Source: Streptomyces purpureus (lineage in GTDB: Bacteria; Actinomycetota; Actinomycetes; Streptomycetales; Streptomycetaceae). From it: a DNA stretch of 64,000 nt. This document shows positions 28,956-35,524 of this stretch, piece by piece. The notes beneath the pieces are model-generated. The model was not told the origin of the DNA. It searched no databases and worked only from the letters and a program-made list of their open reading frames with translations. Position numbers and translations under genes: made by a program. The stretch is from positions 49,487-113,486 of the forward strand of contig NZ_BMQQ01000010.1 in the NCBI RefSeq assembly GCF_014648195.1. The letters run 5' to 3'. Position 1 is the first letter of the stretch, and each line of letters starts with the position of its first letter.

Positions 28956-31511
28956 GTGGTGACCTTCGCGCAGGCGCAGGAGCGCGCGGAAGAGTGGATC
29001 AACGGCGATGTGCCCGTGTATCAGCACCGTGAGGTGCGGGTGCGGGAGTTCGAGCTGGGGTTCGTGGTGTGGGCGGAGGACCGTGAGGACGGTCCGACGT
29101 CGGACGGTGGCCGGCAGCGGCTGGTGATTGCCCGGGACAGTGGCGAGGCGTCGTTGTGGCCGGGGTTGCCGGTGGGTGAGGTGATCCGTCGGTATGAGGA
29201 GGAGTACGGGGTGACGCAGGAGGCGTCGGAGCCGGTGGCGGCGGCGCCTGAGCGGATCGATCTGAATCAGACGTCGTTCTTGCTGAGTCCGCCGGAGTGG
29301 TTGCAGGAGGCGGCGGACAAGCTGGGGATTCCGGACGCGCGGAGGGACGGGGCGTCTGCGGAGTCCTCGTCGTCGCCCCAGCCGGGGGCCGCGCCCGCCG
29401 CACCTGTCGCCGCCGCTGCTTCGCCTGCTGTTCCTTCCGCTGTTCCGTCTGCGAACGCGTCGCAGGCGGCCGGGAGTTCGTCGGACCAGTCCGCGCCGTG
29501 GGAGCCGGGTTCGTCGTCGGGGGCCTCGTGGCCGAGCGCCGGAACCGGTGGTCCGGAGCACGAGCCGACGGCGTCCGAGGGGGTGCCGCCGCGTGCTCCG
29601 TGGGCGGATGCGAACGCCTCGGACGACGACAGCGGTTCCGTACCGCTGCCGGCGACGGTGTTCGCGCCGCCGCTGTCGGGGACGGACGACGAGGACACTC
29701 CGCCGCCGGCGGTGGGTGCGGACGCTCCGACGGCCCTGATGTCGGGTGGCAGCCAGTTGCCGAGGACGGCGGTGGCCCCTGCCCTGCGCCCGGACGCCCC
29801 GGCGCCGGCTGCCCCTGTGGCCCCGGCGGCTCCCGGTGATCCGTTCGCCGCGCCCGGTGCGGGGGCGACGCCTCCGCCCGCGCGGGACCCGTTCGCCACG
29901 CCCGCGGGCGGGCCCGCGGACATCGCCGACGCCGCGACGAGCAAGGCCGCGCTGCCGCCGACGGGCGGGCGGGGCACCGGGGCGACCACTCCGCCGCCGC
30001 CGGCTCCGCCCGGTGTTCCTGGCGCGCCTGGTGGTGGGGGCGTACAGCACGCGGCGACGATGCTGGCGCACCCGGGCCCGGGTGGCCCGGCTGGTCCTGG
30101 TGCGCCGCCGCCTCCGGCTCCTCCGGCTCCGCCCGCCGCGCCTGGCGCTCCCGGGGCTCCCGGTGGTGGGGTGCACCATGCCGCGACGATGCTGGCGCAT
30201 CCGGGCCAGATGGGGCCCGGTACGCCGCCGCCTCCGGCTCCGCCCGGTGTTCCTGGCGCGCCCGGTGGTGGGGACGTTCAGCACGCGGCGACGATGCTGG
30301 CGCACCCGGGCCCGGGTGGCCCGGCTGGTCCTGGTGCGCCGCCGCCTCCGGCTCCGCCCGGGGCGCCCGGTGGGGGGATGCAGCACGCGGCGACGATGCT
30401 GGCGCATCCGGGTCAGATGGGGCCCGGTACCCCGCCGCCTCCCGCTCCTGCCCCGGCGCCCGCTCCGGCTCCCGGCCCCGGCCCTGTGCCCGGTCCCGGG
30501 CCCGGTCCCGCGTACGGGTATCCGCAGCAGTCGATGGGTCAGCCGACCGTGGGCCCCGGCTACCAGGCAGTGTTGCGCTACCGCGCGCCGGACGGGTCCG
30601 AGCAGCAGCTCATCCGCCGCTCGGCGCCCGGTACGCCGCATCCGGAGTGGCAGATCTTCCATGAGCTGCGTGCCATGAACATCCCGCCGGACCAGGTGCT
30701 GGAGCTGCACACCGAGCTGGAGTCGTGCGAGCTGCCCGGTGGTTACTGCGCCCGGATGATCCGGGAGACGTGGCCGCAGGCGCGGATCACCAGTATCGCG
30801 CCGTACGGCCGGGATCACGCGGGCCGTCAGCAGGGCATGCGTCAGCTGCTCACGCACCAGGGGGAGTTGCACCAGGTCGCGGACGGTCCGGCGCGGCCGG
30901 CTCCGGTGCGGGCGCCGCTGCCGCAGGTGCAGCCCGCGCCGCCGGTGCCGCCGGAGGCGATCGCGCAGGAGCTGGCGGGCGCGTTCGGGCCGGGGATCTG
31001 CCGGTTCGACCAGCGGGCGGTGTCGCGTCAGGGTGTGCCGGAGATGGTGGCCCGTACGCTCGTGTGGGCGGGTCTTCCGGCGGACTTCGGGCCGTTCTTC
31101 TGGGCGCAGCCGGCTCAGCCGGTGGTGCCGACGCTGGCCGAGCTGGCCGCGCAGAGGCAGGTGCAGCCCGCGGCGGACGCGGGGTCGTATCTGGTGGTCG
31201 GTTCGGACTTCGGCCGGGCGATCTGTGTGCAGTACGGCACGGCGCACATCGTGGCGGTGCCGGTGGAGGCCGGTCCGGGTGGTCAGCCGGTGGCGCCGCA
31301 GTTCGTGAACAGCGGTCTGCCCGAGTTCACCCGCTCGATGGCGCTGCTGGGGCGGATGTGGCGGCTGCGGTTCGGGCTCAACCCGGAGCAGGCGGGGCGC
31401 TGGACGGTGGACTTCCAGGCGCAGCTGGCGATGGTGGATCCGGCGGCGCTGGCGTCGCCGGAGAGCTGGTGGTCCGTGCTGCTGGAGCAGATGTGGGACG
31501 GACTGCTCTGA
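28956..31511 (+). CDS. YrhB/Imm35-like + deaminase + SUKH-4 multidomain protein
   Basis: An 851-residue protein with three domains. Residues 3-88 (TFAQAQERAEEWINGD ... LWPGLPVGEVIRRYEEEYG) resemble the YrhB/Imm35 immunity fold. Residues about 130-530 are low-complexity Pro/Ala/Gly sequence containing four copies of HAATMLAHPG alternating with PGPGGPAGPG and QMGPG spacers. Residues about 535-640 resemble an XOO_2897-like deaminase: WQIFHELRAM, HTELESCELPGGYCARMI. Residues about 690-850 are SUKH-4-like (YLVVGSDFGRAICVQYGT ... LPEFTRSMALLGRMW). GTG 28956 (or GTG 28959) follows GAGGGG. No signal peptide or export domain is present. It is cotranscribed with the WHH-SUKH gene. Confidence 0.8.
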   Translation: MVTFAQAQERAEEWINGDVPVYQHREVRVREFELGFVVWAEDREDGPTSDGGRQRLVIARDSGEASLWPGLPVGEVIRRYEEEYGVTQEASEPVAAAPERIDLNQTSFLLSPPEWLQEAADKLGIPDARRDGASAESSSSPQPGAAPAAPVAAAASPAVPSAVPSANASQAAGSSSDQSAPWEPGSSSGASWPSAGTGGPEHEPTASEGVPPRAPWADANASDDDSGSVPLPATVFAPPLSGTDDEDTPPPAVGADAPTALMSGGSQLPRTAVAPALRPDAPAPAAPVAPAAPGDPFAAPGAGATPPPARDPFATPAGGPADIADAATSKAALPPTGGRGTGATTPPPPAPPGVPGAPGGGGVQHAATMLAHPGPGGPAGPGAPPPPAPPAPPAAPGAPGAPGGGVHHAATMLAHPGQMGPGTPPPPAPPGVPGAPGGGDVQHAATMLAHPGPGGPAGPGAPPPPAPPGAPGGGMQHAATMLAHPGQMGPGTPPPPAPAPAPAPAPGPGPVPGPGPGPAYGYPQQSMGQPTVGPGYQAVLRYRAPDGSEQQLIRRSAPGTPHPEWQIFHELRAMNIPPDQVLELHTELESCELPGGYCARMIRETWPQARITSIAPYGRDHAGRQQGMRQLLTHQGELHQVADGPARPAPVRAPLPQVQPAPPVPPEAIAQELAGAFGPGICRFDQRAVSRQGVPEMVARTLVWAGLPADFGPFFWAQPAQPVVPTLAELAAQRQVQPAADAGSYLVVGSDFGRAICVQYGTAHIVAVPVEAGPGGQPVAPQFVNSGLPEFTRSMALLGRMWRLRFGLNPEQAGRWTVDFQAQLAMVDPAALASPESWWSVLLEQMWDGLL
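30033..30422 (+). repeat. In-frame repeats encoding HAATMLAHPG units
   Basis: Four near-identical coding units (starting near 30045, 30177, 30279 and 30381) encode HAATMLAHPG, followed alternately by PGPGGP and QMGP, then Pro-rich spacers. The alternation means copies 1/3 and 2/4 are most alike, as expected from duplication of a two-unit block. Confidence 0.8.
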
Positions 31512-31547
31512 GCTGAGCCCCCGCGGGAATGCCCGCGAACGTGCACG

Positions 31548-31594
31548 AACGGCGGTGCCCCGGTCTGGATCCAGGCCAGGGCACCGCCGTTTCT
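31548..31594 (+). terminator. Terminator after the SUKH/deaminase cassette
   Basis: AACGGCGGTGCCC (31548-31560) pairs perfectly with GGGCACCGCCGTT (31579-31591). Further pairing inside (GGTCTGG with CCAGGCC) extends the stem, and TTTCTGT follows. Confidence 0.75.
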
Positions 31595-31653
31595 GTCCGC
31601 AATTGCCGCATCCTTGACCGAGGAATGGTTCATCGTGAGAGGAGCCGGCAGGG

Positions 31654-32565
31654 ATGAGTTCGGAAGCGACATCGCATGGCTTCGCCGTCGTCCGCGGCCG
31701 CGGCTACGGCTACCGCGCGGAGCAGGTGGACCGCCGGTTCGCCGACCTCTCCGCGGAGCGGGACACGGCGTGGGAGCGGGCGGCGCGGCTCACCGTCCTG
31801 GCGAAGGAGATGGAGGAGGAGGCGGCGCGGCTGCGGGAGGTGGTGGCAGGGCTCGCTCCGCAGCGGTACGAGTCCCTGGGCAGCCGGGCCCAGCACATCC
31901 TGGTCCTCGCGGAGGACGAGGCGGACGCGGTCCGGGCGGGCGCGGCCGAGCAGGCGCAGGCGCTGCAGGATGCGGTCGAGGTGGCGGGGCGTCAGGCCAG
32001 GGACGCGGCGCGCGCCGGCGCGGACGCGGTCCGGGCGGAGGCGGAGGAGTGGGCCCGTGGGGTGCTGCGGTCGGCCGGGGAGGAGGCGGACGCGGTACGG
32101 GCGGCGGCCCGCGCGGACGCCGAGCGTGAGCGGGGCGAGGCGCAGGAGGAGCTGGAGGCGACGCGCCGCCGGATCGACGAGCTGCTCGCGGCGGACGAGG
32201 CGGAGCGGGCCGAGCGGCTGGAGGAGCTGGAGCATGAACTCGCCGAACGGGAGGCGGCGCTGGATGCCCGGCACGCGGAGCTGACGGGGTATGCGGAGGC
32301 GCGGCTTTCGGAGGCGAAGCGGGACTTCGCCGAGTTGGAGGAGAGCGCCCGGCACGGCCAGGAGGACGCCGACGCCCGTGCGGACGAGCTGCTGTCGGCG
32401 GCGCGGGCCCAGCGGGAGCGGACCGAGCGGGAGACGGAACGGGTGCTGCGGGAGCACGCGGAGGCCCGGGAGGAGCTCCAGGCCCACATGGAACATGTCC
32501 GCGGCAGTCTGGCGGCGCTCACCGGGCGGGGGGCGGCGGTGGAGACGGAGGACGAGGAGTCCTGA
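31654..32565 (+). CDS. Coiled-coil protein of the DivIVA/Scy/FilP-like group
   Basis: A 303-residue protein. The N-terminal segment (HGFAVVRGRGYGYRAEQVDRRFADLSAERDTAWERAARL) resembles the DivIVA-type membrane-binding head plus first coil. Residues 45-290 are almost continuous Ala/Glu/Arg coiled coil. Related Streptomyces proteins, often annotated as 'cellulose-binding protein', are cytoskeletal or polar-growth factors. ATG 31654 is preceded by GGAGCCGGCAGGG. Its last 47 bp overlap the convergent MFS gene. Confidence 0.8.
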   Translation: MSSEATSHGFAVVRGRGYGYRAEQVDRRFADLSAERDTAWERAARLTVLAKEMEEEAARLREVVAGLAPQRYESLGSRAQHILVLAEDEADAVRAGAAEQAQALQDAVEVAGRQARDAARAGADAVRAEAEEWARGVLRSAGEEADAVRAAARADAERERGEAQEELEATRRRIDELLAADEAERAERLEELEHELAEREAALDARHAELTGYAEARLSEAKRDFAELEESARHGQEDADARADELLSAARAQRERTERETERVLREHAEAREELQAHMEHVRGSLAALTGRGAAVETEDEES

Positions 32566-34324
32566 GCGTGCCTTGGTGGGTCGTCGGCTTTTCCGCCCCC
32601 TCCGCCCGCGTCCCGTCGAGTGCCTCCTCGGTGAGGACGGGGAAGCGGCGCGGGGCGAGGGTGAGCAGGGCGAGCAGCGCCAGGGCCGCCGCGGCCGCCG
32701 CGCCCACGTACACGTAGTCCACGGCGGCGTCGACGGCCCGCCGCACCTGTTCGGAGGCGGTGCCGTCGGTGAGGGTGCGGGCGAGGGAGTCGAAGTCGTC
32801 GCCGCCGCCGAGCCGGGCGGCCAGGACGCCGTTGGCGACGGCTCCGAAGAGGGCGGCGCCGACGCTCTGGCCGACTTGGCGGCAGAAGAGTACCGAGGCG
32901 GTGGTGGTGCCCCGCTCGGACCAGGGCACGGTCGACTGGACGCCGACGATCAGCGGCAGCTGGAACAGGCCGAGTGCCGCGCCGAGCAGCAGCATGATCA
33001 AGGTCGGCTGCCAGGGCTCCCCGGGGAAGGGCAGGAACGGGAAGGCCAGCAGGGTCAGCAGCGACAGCGTGATGCCGATGACGGCGGTGAGCCGGAAGCC
33101 GATGCGGGTGTAGAGGCGGCTGGAGAACGCCGCGCTGACCGGCCAGGTCAGGGTCATCGCGGAGAGGACGAAGCCGGCCGCGATCGGTCCGAGGCCGAGG
33201 ACGGCCTGGGCGTAGGTGGGCAGGAAGACGGTGGGGGCGACCATGAGCAGGCCCAGGGCGCCGAGGGCGAGGTTGACGGCGGCGATGGTGCGGCGGCGCC
33301 ATGTCCAGCCGGGGATGATCGGCTCGGCGGCGCGCCGTTCGACGACGACGGTGAACGCGGCGGCCACGGTGGCGGCGCCGAAGAGGCCTAGGGAGGGCGC
33401 GGAGAGCCAGGGCCAGGCGACGCCGCCCTGGACGAGCGCGGTGAGCAGCAGGGTGCCGGTGGCGAAGATGGCGAGCGCCCCGAGCCAGTCGACCTTGGGC
33501 CGGCGGCGGCCACCGGCGCCCGTACGCGAGCGGTCCCGGCTCCCCCGGCCCGTACGCGAGGCGTCCCGGCTCCCCCGGCCCGTACGCGAGCGGTCCCGGC
33601 TCCCCCGGCCCGTACGCGAGGCGTCCCGGCTCCCCCGGCCCGTACGCGAGGCGTCCCGGCCCCCAGGTCCCGTACGCGAGGCGTCCCGGCCGCCGTCACC
33701 GCCTTCCCCGGCACCCTCCGCCGTGGCGCGGGCCGGTTCCACCAGATGGCGGGCGATCAGCCACAGGGCGAGCCCGCCCACCGGCAGGTTGATCAGGAAG
33801 ATCCAGCGCCAGTCGGCGTAGCCGGCGAGCAGGCCGCCCGCCGCCGGGCCGGCGACCGCCGCCGTGGCCCAGACCGAGGAGAGCCGGGCCTGTATCTTCG
33901 GGCGTTCTTTGAGGGGGTAGAGGTCGGACGCGAGGGTCTGCACGGTGCCCTGGAGCGCGCCGCCGCCCAGGCCCTGGACGATGCGGAAGGCGATCAGGGA
34001 CGGCATGTTCCATGCGGCCGCGCACAGCACGGAGCCGATCAGGAAGAGGATGATCCCGGCGATCAGGACCGGCTTGCGGCCGAAGGTGTCGGAGAGTTTG
34101 CCGTAGACCGGCAGGGTCACCGTGACGGCGAGGAGATAGCCGGAGAAGAGCCAGGAGAAGACGGCCAGCCCGCCCAGATCGCCGACGATCTGGGGGACGG
34201 CGGTGGAGACGATGGTGCCGTCGAGGGCGACGAGCGCCATGCCGAGCATGAGGGCCGCGACGACCGGTCCCCGCCCGCGCGGGGCGACGGCCGGTGAAGC
34301 GGCAGGCGTCGTCGCTTCGCTCAC
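32519..34324 (-). CDS. MFS multidrug efflux transporter, DHA2 (EmrB/QacA) family
   Basis: A 601-residue 14-helix-type drug:proton antiporter. Motifs are LDGTIVSTAVPQI in helix 1, the loop 2-3 signature GKLSDTFGRKPVL and FQLPLIVGVQSTVPWSERGTTTASVLFCRQVGQSVGAALFG in helices 10-11 (split across positions 32800-32960). GTG 34324 follows AAAGGAA. The cytoplasmic loop after helix 6 carries an unusual insert of repeated SRTGRGSRDA-like 10-residue units, encoded by a 30-bp tandem repeat. The 3' end overlaps the coiled-coil gene by 47 bp. No regulator is adjacent. Confidence 0.92.
   Translation of the reverse strand: MSEATTPAASPAVAPRGRGPVVAALMLGMALVALDGTIVSTAVPQIVGDLGGLAVFSWLFSGYLLAVTVTLPVYGKLSDTFGRKPVLIAGIILFLIGSVLCAAAWNMPSLIAFRIVQGLGGGALQGTVQTLASDLYPLKERPKIQARLSSVWATAAVAGPAAGGLLAGYADWRWIFLINLPVGGLALWLIARHLVEPARATAEGAGEGGDGGRDASRTGPGGRDASRTGRGSRDASRTGRGSRDRSRTGRGSRDASRTGRGSRDRSRTGAGGRRRPKVDWLGALAIFATGTLLLTALVQGGVAWPWLSAPSLGLFGAATVAAAFTVVVERRAAEPIIPGWTWRRRTIAAVNLALGALGLLMVAPTVFLPTYAQAVLGLGPIAAGFVLSAMTLTWPVSAAFSSRLYTRIGFRLTAVIGITLSLLTLLAFPFLPFPGEPWQPTLIMLLLGAALGLFQLPLIVGVQSTVPWSERGTTTASVLFCRQVGQSVGAALFGAVANGVLAARLGGGDDFDSLARTLTDGTASEQVRRAVDAAVDYVYVGAAAAAALALLALLTLAPRRFPVLTEEALDGTRAEGAEKPTTHQGTLRTPRPPSPPPPPAR
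33521..33690 (-). repeat. 30-bp tandem repeat (6 copies) inside the MFS gene
   Basis: CGTACGCGAG recurs exactly every 30 bp at 33521, 33551, 33581, 33611, 33641 and 33671, with the intervening 20 bases nearly identical (GCGTCCCGGCTCCCCCGGCC type). The period is a multiple of three, so the frame is kept and a 10-residue unit is repeated (SRTGRGSRDA, with R in place of A in two units). Confidence 0.92.
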
Positions 34325-34735
34325 CGGGATTCCTTTCCCTATGCATGTATCGCGCCCGGGACAGCCTCTCACTTGCACCTCACCCTGCGGGAGGGGGCAG
34401 AGTCCCCAGGGTGAGGTCGGCCCGGGGGCGGAGAGCCCTTAGGCCCGGGGGCGGAGAGCCCTTAGGGGAACCTCCCTCATCCGGACCGGGGATGGGTCGT
34501 CCCGCCGGAGGAGGTGATGGCCGAAACCGGTCCTTACCTTGGTCTTACGGGGCAGGGGAGAGCCCCGCCACCGCGCGGGGGGTGGGGAAAACCCCAGGGT
34601 GAACAGTGCGCTGCGCACCAGCGCGCCGACCCCCCTCGCCCCGACAGACTCGAACCAGATCCGGACAGCGGATTCGGCTGTCAGTGGATCCGGTCTTTCG
34701 GCAGATCCAGTTATCGGCGAAATAGGAGACATACC
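34325..34735. other. Divergent intergenic region with a 23-bp tandem duplication
   Basis: This 411-bp gap separates the MFS gene from the ABC exporter. The 23-bp unit GGCCCGGGGGCGGAGAGCCC(TTA) occurs twice head to tail from 34419 to about 34466. CCCCAGGGTGA also appears twice (near 34404 and 34590). No convincing ORF is seen. Promoters for both flanking genes should be here; an AT-richer stretch just before the ABC gene contains its ribosome site. Confidence 0.6.
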
Positions 34736-35524
34736 GTGACTTCGGCTGTGACCATTCCCAGGCACGGGGGTACTGGAACGCGAACGGCCGTCGCCGCGCG
34801 GGGGCGGCAGGTCGTCAAGGCGTACGGCTCGGGTGAGACCCGCGTCGTGGCCCTCGACCATGTCGACGTGGACATCGCCCGTGGCCAGTTCACCGCCATC
34901 ATGGGCCCGTCCGGGTCCGGCAAGTCGACGCTGATGCACTGCCTGGCCGGTCTGGACTCCGTGACCGGCGGTCAGATCTTCCTCGACGAGACCGAGATCA
35001 CCGGCCTGAAGGACAAGAAGCTGACCCAGCTGCGCCGGGACCGTATCGGCTTCATCTTCCAGGCGTTCAATCTGCTGCCGACGCTGAACGCGCTGGAGAA
35101 CATCACGCTCCCGATGGACATAGCCGGCCGTAAGGCGGACCCGGCCTGGCTGAACCGGGTCGTGGAGACCGTCGGGCTCGGCGAGCGCCTGCGGCACCGG
35201 CCGAACCAGCTCTCCGGCGGCCAGCAGCAGCGGGTCGCCGTGGCCCGTGCCCTCGCCGCCCGGCCCGAGATCATCTTCGGTGACGAGCCGACCGGAAACC
35301 TGGACTCCCGCGCGGGCGCCGAAGTCCTCGGCTTCCTGCGCCAGTCGGTGGACGAGCTCGGCCAGACCATCGTCATGGTCACCCACGACCCGGTGGCCGC
35401 CTCCTATGCGGACCGGGTGCTCTACCTCGCGGACGGGCGGATCGTCGACGAGATGTACCGGCCGACCGCCGAGGCCGTCCTGGACCGGATGAAGGACTTC
35501 GACGCGCGCGGGCGGACCTCATGA
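34736..35524 (+). CDS. MacB/LolD-type ABC transporter ATP-binding protein
   Basis: A 262-residue ATPase. Walker A is GPSGSGKST, the Q-loop is in FIFQAFNLLPTLNALENI, the signature is QLSGGQQQRVAVARAL, Walker B is IIFGDEPTGNLD and the switch His is in VTHDP. GTG 34736 follows AGGAG at seven bases. FQAFNLLPTL and EPTGNLDS are typical of the MacB/LolD branch, which drives type VII ABC permeases (mechanotransmission) for export or envelope processes. It overlaps the permease gene by four bases (ATGA). Confidence 0.95.
   Translation: MTSAVTIPRHGGTGTRTAVAARGRQVVKAYGSGETRVVALDHVDVDIARGQFTAIMGPSGSGKSTLMHCLAGLDSVTGGQIFLDETEITGLKDKKLTQLRRDRIGFIFQAFNLLPTLNALENITLPMDIAGRKADPAWLNRVVETVGLGERLRHRPNQLSGGQQQRVAVARALAARPEIIFGDEPTGNLDSRAGAEVLGFLRQSVDELGQTIVMVTHDPVAASYADRVLYLADGRIVDEMYRPTAEAVLDRMKDFDARGRTS

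Noticed and set aside
33521..33690. Regular 30-bp repeats as a CRISPR array
   Set aside because: There are no unique spacers between copies; the repeats are directly adjacent, in frame and within a transporter gene.
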